Source of the DNA: Albimonas donghaensis
GTDB lineage: Bacteria > Pseudomonadota > Alphaproteobacteria > Rhodobacterales > Rhodobacteraceae
Direction: 5' to 3'
Assembly: GCF_900106695.1 (NCBI RefSeq)
Contig: NZ_FNMZ01000003.1
Span: 62,001 to 126,000 of the forward strand
DNA length: 64,000 nt
Numbering within the stretch: position 1 is the first letter of the stretch; every line of letters begins with the position of its first letter. The translations under genes and the position numbers were made by a program. The notes beneath the pieces were generated by a model, which saw nothing but the letters and a program-made list of their open reading frames with translations, searched no databases and was not told where the DNA came from. Below are positions 55,065-64,000 of this stretch, one piece after another.

Positions 55065-56849
55065 GTGAAGGCACAGGGCCAGGCGGGTCGGGCGGAGCTC
55101 AGGTCGGTGCTCGCCGAGGGGCGGACGCTGTTCATCTCCATCGCGCTGTTCAGCGTGTTCGTGAACCTGCTGATGCTGACCGGGCCGATCTACATGCTCC
55201 AGGTCTACGACCGGGTCATGGCCAGCCGGTCGGAGGCGACGCTGGTCGCGCTGACCGCGATCATGGCCTTCATGTTCCTCATCATGGGCGTGCTCGACTA
55301 CGCCCGCGGCCGGGTTCTGGCGCGGGTCGGGGCGCGGTTCCAGTCGCGGCTCGACAACCGGGTGTTCGAGGCGGTGCTGCGCCGCTCCGTGTCGCCGACC
55401 GAGCGCGCGCGCCCCGCGTCCGGCCTGCGCGACCTGGAATCCATCCAGCGGCTGATGTCCGGCCCGGCGCCCTTCGCGGTGTTCGACATCCCCTGGACCC
55501 CGCTGTTCCTGGCGGCGATCTTCATGTTCCACTGGATGCTCGGCTGTCTGGCCGTGTTCGGCGGCTGCCTGCTGATCGCGCTGACCTGGGCCAACCAGTA
55601 TTTCTCCAAGCAGCTTCAGATCGACGCCAACGTCGCCTCCGCACAGTCCGAGGGCTTCACCGAGGCCGTCCGCGCCCAGGGGGAGACGGTGCAGGGCCTC
55701 GGCATGCGCCGGGCGGTGCTGGCGCGCTGGCAGAAGCTGCGCTCCAAGTCGCTGCTGACCACGATCACGGCCTCGGACCGCACGGGCGCCTTCTCCAACG
55801 CCTCCAAGACCCTGCGGTTCTTCCTTCAGTCCTGCATGCTGGGGCTGGGCGCCTATCTGGCCATCGACGGGCAGCTGAGCCCGGGCATGATGATCGCCGG
55901 TTCGATCCTGATGGGCCGCGCGCTGGCCCCGATCGAGCAGGCGATCGGGCAATGGGCCATGGTCCAGCGCGCCGTGCAGGGCTGGAAGTCGCTGGGCGAG
56001 CTGCTGGAGAAGACGCCGGAGCCCGAGGAGCGCACCAAGCTTCCCGCCCCCCGCGCCATCCTGGAGGCCCAGCAGGTCACCGTGGTCGCGCCGGGGGAGC
56101 AGTCGGCCGCGATCCGCATGGTCTCCTTCCGGATGGAGCCGGGACAGGCGATGGGCGTGATCGGCCCGTCGGCGTCGGGCAAGTCCACGCTGGCCAAGGC
56201 CATCGCGGGGATCTGGAAGCCGGCGGCGGGGCAGGTCCGGCTCGACGGCGCCGCGCTCGACCAGTACGGGGACGACGATCTGGGCAAGCATGTCGGCTAC
56301 CTGCCCCAGGAGATCGCGCTGTTCGACGGCACCGTGGCCGAGAACATCGCCCGCATGTCCATGGCCCCCGACGCCAACGCGGTGGTGATGGCGGCCAAGC
56401 GGGCCGGGGCGCACGAGATGATCCTCAGCCTGCCCGGCGGCTATGATTTCCAGGTGGCGGCGGGGGGCGGCAAGCTCTCGGGCGGGCAGCGGCAGCGCAT
56501 CGGGCTGGCGCGGGCCATGTATGGCGACCCGGCGGTGGTGATCCTGGACGAGCCGAACTCGAACCTCGACGCCATGGGCTCGGACGCGCTGAACAACGCC
56601 ATCGCCGACCTCAAGGGGCGCGGCAAGGCGGTGATCATCATGGCGCACCGGCCGGCGGCGATCCAGCATTGCGATCTGATCCTGATGATGGAGGACGGGG
56701 TGCGGAAAGCCTTCGGACCCAAGGACGAAGTGCTGCGCCAGCATGTGCGCAACTATCCCCAGGTCGGCGGCGCCGGAACCGCGCCCGGCGGCAAGAGCGG
56801 CGCGCCCGCAGGCCCCGCGCCCGCCCCCGCGCCGGAGCCCGCCCGATGA
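55065..56849 (+). CDS. Type I secretion ABC transporter/permease (PrtD/AprD type)
   Basis: A 594-residue protein. Its N-terminal membrane domain (TLFISIALFSVFVNLLMLTG, then PIYMLQVYDRVMASRSEATL, typical of PrtD) precedes one nucleotide-binding domain with Walker A GPSASGKST (367-375), LSGGQRQRIGLARAMYG (471-487), VVILDEPNSNLD and the H-loop His528. It energises one-step export of a protein across both membranes. GTG start after AGGGGGA; the preceding ATG (55060) hits a stop. Its stop overlaps the adaptor ATG. Confidence 0.9.
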   Translation: MKAQGQAGRAELRSVLAEGRTLFISIALFSVFVNLLMLTGPIYMLQVYDRVMASRSEATLVALTAIMAFMFLIMGVLDYARGRVLARVGARFQSRLDNRVFEAVLRRSVSPTERARPASGLRDLESIQRLMSGPAPFAVFDIPWTPLFLAAIFMFHWMLGCLAVFGGCLLIALTWANQYFSKQLQIDANVASAQSEGFTEAVRAQGETVQGLGMRRAVLARWQKLRSKSLLTTITASDRTGAFSNASKTLRFFLQSCMLGLGAYLAIDGQLSPGMMIAGSILMGRALAPIEQAIGQWAMVQRAVQGWKSLGELLEKTPEPEERTKLPAPRAILEAQQVTVVAPGEQSAAIRMVSFRMEPGQAMGVIGPSASGKSTLAKAIAGIWKPAAGQVRLDGAALDQYGDDDLGKHVGYLPQEIALFDGTVAENIARMSMAPDANAVVMAAKRAGAHEMILSLPGGYDFQVAAGGGKLSGGQRQRIGLARAMYGDPAVVILDEPNSNLDAMGSDALNNAIADLKGRGKAVIIMAHRPAAIQHCDLILMMEDGVRKAFGPKDEVLRQHVRNYPQVGGAGTAPGGKSGAPAGPAPAPAPEPAR

Positions 56850-58660
56850 CCGAAGATCGCCGCAACGCCGCCGACGAGAGCCCCGAGATCTCGAACATCT
56901 TCGCCGAGACGCCGGCCCCCCGGCCCCGCGACCGTTCCGGGGCCGAGGACGCGGTCGCCCCCGATCCGTCCTCCCGCCCTCTTCCCACGCCCGCCGCGAC
57001 TCCGGAGCGGACCGGCGCGCCCACGCCCGAGCTGCGCCGCGCCCCCGCCGCCGACCCGTCGGCCGACGCCGCCGCCGAGGCCGCGGGCAAGGCCGTGCTG
57101 TCGCGCCGCCGCCCGCCCCCGCCCGGCGGAATGCCCGGCGGAATGCCGCACCGCCCCCTGCCCCCGACCGCGGAGGCGGCGAAAGCCGGCCCGCCGCCGG
57201 CGACCACCGCCAACGCCGCCCCCGCCAACGCGAACGCCAACGCCAACGCCGCCAACGCCGCCGCCGCGGCGCCCCCCGCCGTCGCTCCCGGCGGGGGCGG
57301 CGCGCTCACCCCTCCGCCCCCGCCGAGCGACGGCCCGGGGCCCGAGCGGCTGGACGCCGCCGGCGTCGCGTCGCGCTTCCCGGCCCGCACCGCCCAGACC
57401 ATCGGCCTGGTCGCGCTTTTCGCCCTGGTCTTCGGCTTCGGCGCCTGGGGCGCCTTCACCAACATCGCCGGCGCCGTCATCGCCGCCGGCGAGGTCGACG
57501 TGGAGACCCGCGAACAGGTCGTCCAGCACCCCGACGGCGGCGTCGTCGGGGAGATCATGGTCAAGGACGGCGACGTGGTGGAGGCCGGCGAGGTTCTGCT
57601 GCGCTTCGACGACACCCTCCAGCGCTCCGAATCCATCATCCTCGACGGCCAGTACTGGGAGCTGGTCGCTCGCCGCAACCGGCTGGAGGCCGAGCAGTTC
57701 GGCCAGGACGCCGTCGACTTCGACCCCCGCCTGATCGAAAAGGCCAAGACCGATCCGGCCATCAAGGTCATCGTCGACGGCCAGACCTCGCTGTTCGACA
57801 CCCGCATCCGCGCGCTCAACGAAACCACGGAGCAGCTGCGCGAACGGCAGGCCCAGATCGCCCGCCAGATCGAGGGGGCCGAGGCCCAGGCCACCGCCCT
57901 CTCCCGCCAGAACGAGCTGATCGAGCAGGAGCTGGAGGGCCAGCAGCGGCTGTTCGACCAGGGCCTCGCCCAGCTCAACCGCCTGCTGTCGCTGCAGCGC
58001 GAACAGGCCCGCCTTCAGGGCGAGGTCGGGTCGCTGATGGCCTCCATCGCCGAATTCCGCGGCAAGGTCGCGGAGATCGAGATCCAGATCGTCCAGGCCA
58101 CCACCCAGCGGCAGGAGCAGGCGATCACCCAGGTCCGGGACATCCAGTACCAGGAGAATCAGGTCCGCGAGCAGCTCGCCTCGATCAACGAGCAGCTGTC
58201 GCGCATGGAGGTCCGCGCCCCCATCGCCGGCACCGTCTACGGCTCCACCGTCTTCGCGCGGCGCGCCGTGGTCAGCCCGGCGCAGCCGATCCTCTACATC
58301 CTGCCCTCGGACGTGGAATTCGTGTTCAACGCCCGGATCGAACCGATCCATGTGGACGAGGTCTATCCCGGCCAGGCCGCGACGCTGCGCTTCTCCGCCT
58401 TCAACACCCGCACCACGCCGGAGATCGACGGCCACGTGGTCAAGGTCTCCGCCGACGCCATCCTCGATGAGCGCACGGGCCTGAGCTATTTCCCCGTGGA
58501 GCTGGCGCTGAACGAGGGCGAGGACGTGAAGCTGGACGGCCTGACGCTGGTGCCCGGCATGCCGGTCGAGGCCTATATCAAGACCTATGAGCGCACGCCG
58601 CTGAACTACCTCGTCAAACCGATGGAAGACTACTTCGCCAAGTCGCTGCGCGAGGAGTGA
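56846..58660 (+). CDS. Type I secretion periplasmic adaptor (HlyD family) with long N-terminal arm
   Basis: A 604-residue membrane-fusion protein linking the ABC transporter to a TolC-type channel. The standard part starts with the single helix at about 184-204, then EQVVQHPDGGVVGEIMVKDG (biotinyl-lipoyl-like), a long coiled coil, and AVVSPAQPILYILPSDVEFV. It is longer than usual because of about 180 cytoplasmic residues rich in Pro, Ala and Asn (ANANANANAANAAAAA). ATGA overlap with the ABC gene. No TolC or substrate gene is adjacent. Confidence 0.9.
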   Translation: MTEDRRNAADESPEISNIFAETPAPRPRDRSGAEDAVAPDPSSRPLPTPAATPERTGAPTPELRRAPAADPSADAAAEAAGKAVLSRRRPPPPGGMPGGMPHRPLPPTAEAAKAGPPPATTANAAPANANANANAANAAAAAPPAVAPGGGGALTPPPPPSDGPGPERLDAAGVASRFPARTAQTIGLVALFALVFGFGAWGAFTNIAGAVIAAGEVDVETREQVVQHPDGGVVGEIMVKDGDVVEAGEVLLRFDDTLQRSESIILDGQYWELVARRNRLEAEQFGQDAVDFDPRLIEKAKTDPAIKVIVDGQTSLFDTRIRALNETTEQLRERQAQIARQIEGAEAQATALSRQNELIEQELEGQQRLFDQGLAQLNRLLSLQREQARLQGEVGSLMASIAEFRGKVAEIEIQIVQATTQRQEQAITQVRDIQYQENQVREQLASINEQLSRMEVRAPIAGTVYGSTVFARRAVVSPAQPILYILPSDVEFVFNARIEPIHVDEVYPGQAATLRFSAFNTRTTPEIDGHVVKVSADAILDERTGLSYFPVELALNEGEDVKLDGLTLVPGMPVEAYIKTYERTPLNYLVKPMEDYFAKSLREE

Positions 58661-58795
58661 TCCGCCCGCCCGCCGGCGCCCCCGGTGGCGCGGGCGGGCT
58701 TGCGCGGCGCGACGAGTAGGGGCACGGTCCGCCCGAAGCTTTCCGGCGCGCAGCCCCCGGCGCGCGCCCGCATCCCTGGACCCGAGGAGACCCCC

Positions 58796-59263
58796 ATGAC
58801 CGGCAAGATCGACGCGCGCCTGGCCGAACTGGGCATCGAGCTGCCCACGCCCCCCGCCCCCGCCGCCGCCTATGTGCCCTTCGTGAAGGCCGCGGGGCTG
58901 GTCTACATCTCCGGCCAGGTCTCCGCCGGGGCCGACGGGCTGATCAAGGGCAAGCTCGGCGCCGACGCGGATGTCGAGGCCGGCGCCGCCGCGGCCAAGA
59001 CCTCCGCCATCGCGCTGCTCGCGCAGCTCAAGGTCGCCTGCGACGGCGATCTCGACCGGGTGAAAAAGGTGGTCAAGCTGACCGGCTTCGTGAACTCCAC
59101 CCCCGATTTCCCCGACCACCCCAAGGTCATCAACGGCTGTTCCGAGCTGATGGTGGCGGTGTTCGGCGCCGAGATCGGCTCTCACGCCCGCTCCGCCTTC
59201 GGGGTCGCCAACCTGCCCTTCGGCGTCGCCACCGAGGTCGAGGGCATCTTCGAGATCGCCTGA
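58796..59263 (+). CDS. RidA/YjgF-family protein
   Basis: A 155-residue protein of the group that has GxLVYISGQV near residue 37 and ARSAFGVANLPFGVATEVEG near the end, including the substrate-binding Arg. RidA proteins hydrolyse reactive enamine/imine intermediates from amino-acid enzymes. GAGGAGA lies before the ATG. It begins about 135 bases after the adaptor gene. Confidence 0.9.
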   Translation: MTGKIDARLAELGIELPTPPAPAAAYVPFVKAAGLVYISGQVSAGADGLIKGKLGADADVEAGAAAAKTSAIALLAQLKVACDGDLDRVKKVVKLTGFVNSTPDFPDHPKVINGCSELMVAVFGAEIGSHARSAFGVANLPFGVATEVEGIFEIA

Positions 59264-59285
59264 TCCCGTCTCCGGAGCGCCGCCC

Positions 59286-60056
59286 ATGACCCGCCTGCCC
59301 GCCGCCTTCCTCGCCCGTCCCATCGCCCATCGCGGCCTGCATGACCGCAAGGGCAAGGTGATCGAGAACTCGCTGTCCGCGATCCGGGCGGCGGCGGCGG
59401 CGGGCTACGGGATCGAGATCGACCTGCAATGCTCCGCCGACGGCGAGGCGATCTGCTTCCATGACGACGACCTGCAACGCCTGACCGGCGAGCCCGGCGC
59501 GGTGCGCGAATGGCGGTCGGAGGATCTGGCGGAGATCGGGCTCAAGGGCGGCGGCGGCGACCTGGTGCCCAGCTTCGCCCAGGCGCTGGAGGCCGCGGGC
59601 GACGCGCCCCTGCTGGTGGAGATCAAGCGCCAGGGGCCGGAGGTCGCCGCCGGCAAGCTGGAATTCCGCGCCGCCTCCCTGATCGCCGAGCATGTCGCCG
59701 CCGGCCGCGGCCCGGTGGCGGTGATGAGCTTCGATCCCCGCTCCGTCGCCTGGTTCCACCAGCACGCGCCGGAGATCCCCCGCGGGCTCGTCTCCATGGA
59801 CTGGGACCGGGACGACGCGGGCGGCGAATTCGACCCGGAGACCCGCCGCGACATGACCCGGATGGCGAGCTTCGAGCCCTCAGAGGCCGACTTCTTCTCC
59901 TACCGCTGGCGCGACCTGCCGACCCCGCGCACCCGCGCCCTGCGCGACGCCGGGGTTCCCGCCCTGTGCTGGACCACCCGCAGCCCGGAAGAGGACGCGG
60001 CCGCCCGTCGCCACGCCGACAACGTGACCTTCGAGGGCTACGTCCCCGAAGCCTGA
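59286..60056 (+). CDS. Glycerophosphodiester phosphodiesterase family protein
   Basis: A 256-residue GDPD-fold protein. Catalytic and metal-binding features are AHRGLHD with His and Arg, ENSLSAI, the EIDLQ Glu-Asp pair and FHDDDLQRLTG. No signal peptide, so it is cytoplasmic. It starts 22 bases after ridA. Its TGA stop is the first unit of a 15-base tandem repeat. Confidence 0.88.
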   Translation: MTRLPAAFLARPIAHRGLHDRKGKVIENSLSAIRAAAAAGYGIEIDLQCSADGEAICFHDDDLQRLTGEPGAVREWRSEDLAEIGLKGGGGDLVPSFAQALEAAGDAPLLVEIKRQGPEVAAGKLEFRAASLIAEHVAAGRGPVAVMSFDPRSVAWFHQHAPEIPRGLVSMDWDRDDAGGEFDPETRRDMTRMASFEPSEADFFSYRWRDLPTPRTRALRDAGVPALCWTTRSPEEDAAARRHADNVTFEGYVPEA

Positions 60057-60141
60057 GCCGCCGAACCTTGGGCCGCCGGTTCCTGGGCCGCCGGATCCTG
60101 GGCCGCCGGATCTTGGGCCATCGCATCCTGAGCCGCCGCGC
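60052..60141 (+). repeat. Six-unit 15-base tandem repeat at the GDPD stop
   Basis: Units of the form CYTGRGCCGCCGGAT run back to back. In the GDPD frame the third to fifth bases are TGA in units 1 and 6 and TGG in units 2-5, so unit 1 provides the real stop. A read-through would add 24 residues of (A-A-G-S-W)-type repeat before the next TGA. Confidence 0.8.
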
Positions 60142-60236
60142 CGGCCCTTTCGTCGCGCCCCCCGGCGCGGACCATTGACCTGCGCGGCGACGGCCCCACT
60201 CTAGACGGGTCGCAGCCCGGGCCGGGGAGCCTCGCC

Positions 60237-61439
60237 ATGGACGGATCCGACATCGTCGAAATCTCGGTGATCGCCGGTCTCGACGAGATCGCGCCGGAGG
60301 TCTGGGATCGCTGCGCCGACCCCGGCGGGGCCCCGGGGCGCGCGCCCGACAACCCCTTCGTCACGCATCGCTTTCTGCGGGCGCTGGAGGTCTCGCGCTC
60401 GGTTGGCGGGCGGTCCGGATGGACGCCCCGGCACCTGGTCGCGCGGCTGGGCGGCGAGGTCATCGGGGTCATGCCGCTCTATGTCAAAACCCATTCGCAG
60501 GGCGAATACGTCTTCGACCACGCCTGGGCCCACGCCTTCGAACGGGCGGGCGGCGACTATTACCCCAAGCTGCAGTCCGCCGCCCCTTTCACCCCGGCCA
60601 CCGGGCGCCGCTTTCTGACCGCGCCCGACGCGCCGCAGGCGGTCGCCATCGGCGCGCTGGCCCAGGGCGCGGTGCGGATCGCGGCGGAGAACGGGCTCAG
60701 CTCGCTGCACATCACCTTCTGCACCGAGGCCGAATGGCAGGCGGGCGCCGAACTGGGCCTGTTGCAGCGGGTGGGCGAGCAGTTCCACTGGGTGAACCGC
60801 GGCTATGCCGATTTCGACGCCTTCCTGGCCGACCTGTCGTCGCGCAAGCGCAAGAACATCCGCAAGGAGCGCGCCGCCGCGCAGGCCGGGGTGGAGATCG
60901 AGACCCTGACCGGCGACGCCTTGCGCCCCGCGCATTGGGACGCCTTCTGGCAGTTCTACCAGGACACCGGCGCGCGCAAATGGGGGCAGCCCTACCTGAC
61001 CCGCGCCTTCTTCGACGAGGTGCAGGAGAACCTGCGCGACGACGCCCTGCTGGTCCTCGCCCATCGCGACGGCCGCCCCATCGCCGGGGCCCTGAACTTC
61101 ATCGGGCGCGAGGCGCTTTACGGCCGCTACTGGGGGTGTTCGGCCCACCATCCCTGCCTGCATTTCGAGCTGTGCTACTACCAGGCCATCGACTGGGCGA
61201 TCGCGCAGGGACGGGCGCGGGTGGAGGCCGGCGCCCAGGGCGAACACAAGCTCGCCCGCGGCTACATGCCGGCGAAAACCCATTCCCTGCACTGGGTCGG
61301 GGATGCCGGGTTCCGCCGCGCCGTGGCCGAATACCTGGAGGCCGAGCGCCAGGCGGTGGGGGAGGAGATCGACTGGCTCTCCGAACGCTCCCCCTTCCGG
61401 CGCGAGGACTTTTCGCAACCGACCGAGGAGCAGGATTGA
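60237..61439 (+). CDS. COG3146 family GNAT-like protein
   Basis: A 400-residue protein of the COG3146 family, related to FemAB/GNAT acyltransferases. The marker block is ADLSSRKRKNIRKERAAAQ, with FDHAWAHAFERAGGDYYPKL and LHFELCYYQAIDWAI further along. The exact reaction is unknown; family names refer to cell-wall biosynthesis. Its stop overlaps the next ATG by one base (TGATG). Confidence 0.85.
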   Translation: MDGSDIVEISVIAGLDEIAPEVWDRCADPGGAPGRAPDNPFVTHRFLRALEVSRSVGGRSGWTPRHLVARLGGEVIGVMPLYVKTHSQGEYVFDHAWAHAFERAGGDYYPKLQSAAPFTPATGRRFLTAPDAPQAVAIGALAQGAVRIAAENGLSSLHITFCTEAEWQAGAELGLLQRVGEQFHWVNRGYADFDAFLADLSSRKRKNIRKERAAAQAGVEIETLTGDALRPAHWDAFWQFYQDTGARKWGQPYLTRAFFDEVQENLRDDALLVLAHRDGRPIAGALNFIGREALYGRYWGCSAHHPCLHFELCYYQAIDWAIAQGRARVEAGAQGEHKLARGYMPAKTHSLHWVGDAGFRRAVAEYLEAERQAVGEEIDWLSERSPFRREDFSQPTEEQD

Positions 61440-61744
61440 TGCGCCCCGCCAAACTGGAGGGCGAGCCCCGCGCGGCCGCTCTCGCCTCCCTTCTCGCCGC
61501 CGGCTGGACGGAGGCCGAGGACCGCGACGCGCTGATCAAGCGCTTTGTGTTCAGGGATTTCTCGGAGGCCTTCGGCTGGATGACCCGCGTGGCGATGGTC
61601 GCCGAAACGCTGGACCACCATCCCGAATGGTCCAATGTCCACCGCGCCGTGGAGGTGGAGCTGACCACCCATGACGCCGGCGGGGTCACCGGGCTGGATG
61701 TGGAGATGGCCGCGGCCATGGACAGGCTGGCCGGGCTGGCCTGA
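61439..61744 (+). CDS. phhB: Pterin-4a-carbinolamine dehydratase
   Basis: A 101-residue PCD-family enzyme that recycles pterin cofactor after aromatic hydroxylation. The active-site pattern is DHHPEWSNVHRAVEVELTTH. Length and fold match the family. Translationally coupled to the COG3146 gene. No phenylalanine hydroxylase gene is in the window. Confidence 0.9.
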   Translation: MRPAKLEGEPRAAALASLLAAGWTEAEDRDALIKRFVFRDFSEAFGWMTRVAMVAETLDHHPEWSNVHRAVEVELTTHDAGGVTGLDVEMAAAMDRLAGLA

Positions 61745-61946
61745 CCCGCTACGGATCCGCGACGGATCCGCGACCGACCCGGAGGCCGGGGCGGCGCCCT
61801 GGAACCGGATGCGCCCCCCGATGGTTGGCGAGGCGAACCGTCGACAAACCGACCATGTCCGGGCCGGCGTCTCGTTTTGCGCGGATTTCCGCGATCCCCC
61901 ACGGATCGCGGGTCAGCGGCGCCTCATGGTTCCGCCTTGAAATAAA

Positions 61947-61974
61947 ATTCCCGCCCGGTGACCCGGGCGGGAAT
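61947..61974 (-). terminator. clpA terminator
   Basis: A perfect 12-base stem ATTCCCGCCCGG / CCGGGCGGGAAT with loop TGAC. On the minus strand it is followed by TTTTATTTC, giving a proper U-run. It lies 49 bases after the clpA stop. Confidence 0.85.
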
Positions 61975-62023
61975 GCAAGGCCGTCAGGCCGCCGGTCCCC
62001 GCCTGCAAGCGGGGGGCGCGAGG

Positions 62024-64000
<1,977 letters not shown>

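Overview
The window is very GC-rich chromosomal DNA with GC-saturated third codon positions. It most resembles an alphaproteobacterium of the Rhodobacterales type. Indicators are a short HisG with a HisZ partner, a DUF1489 gene beside carB, a ChvE-GguABC sugar uptake operon with a divergent GbpR-like regulator, a TRAP/oxidative uronate cluster, MlaA/MlaC, and a COG3146-PCD-ClpA segment. The genus cannot be told from this sequence. I saw no rRNA, tRNA, CRISPR array or intact mobile element.

Layout. 1-6.5 kb is housekeeping: the carB 3' end, a DUF1489 protein, an unknown protein, a PanC-like protein with eroded motifs, hisG-hisZ-hisS, and a CsbD-like protein. 6.5-14.4 kb is a uronate catabolic locus: dctP-dctQ-dctM-udh on the minus strand, a FadR/GntR regulator, and kdgD-gci-gli on the plus strand. 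A shared 12-bp operator-like motif lies in both promoter regions. 14.4-24.8 kb holds a GNAT protein, a BisC-type molybdoenzyme, rarA, an unknown protein, a gene-free stretch of about 1.07 kb, a CoA-transferase, a LysR regulator and an AEC permease. 24.8-29.9 kb holds an Xre/MbcA-RES toxin-antitoxin pair with an operator palindrome, a DsbA/FrnE-like oxidoreductase, a GcvA-like regulator and an AidB-like acyl-CoA dehydrogenase. 29.9-41.0 kb is a nine-gene minus-strand sugar operon (chvE-gguA-gguB-gguC, SDR sugar dehydrogenase, arabinonate dehydratase, dgoK, dgoA, SMP-30 lactonase) with divergent gbpR. 41-48 kb holds a PhyH-like oxygenase, an HDAC-like deacetylase, an EamA exporter, an amidase, an HD hydrolase and a second CoA-transferase. 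48.7-50.65 kb is a graveyard of decayed genes: an acyltransferase, glycosyltransferase pieces and a hemN remnant. 50.9-64 kb holds a universal stress protein, an alpha/beta hydrolase, mlaC and mlaA, a type I secretion ABC/adaptor pair, RidA, GDPD, a COG3146 protein, pterin dehydratase and clpA, which runs off the window.

How the genes fit together. Two oxidative sugar routes dominate. Uronates enter through the TRAP transporter, are oxidised by Udh, pass through Gli and Gci, and reach alpha-ketoglutarate semialdehyde through KdgD. L-arabinose- and D-galactose-type sugars enter through ChvE-GguAB and appear to share a dehydrogenase, lactonase and dehydratase before splitting to GguC (pentose branch) or DgoK/DgoA (hexose branch). 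No ketoglutarate-semialdehyde dehydrogenase is present, so the last step must be encoded elsewhere. The most unusual items are the PanC-like protein lacking substrate motifs, the T1SS adaptor with a roughly 180-residue Pro/Ala-rich cytoplasmic arm, tandem repeats that duplicate gene ends including stop codons, and the pseudogene cluster. I found no convincing wholly new multi-gene system.
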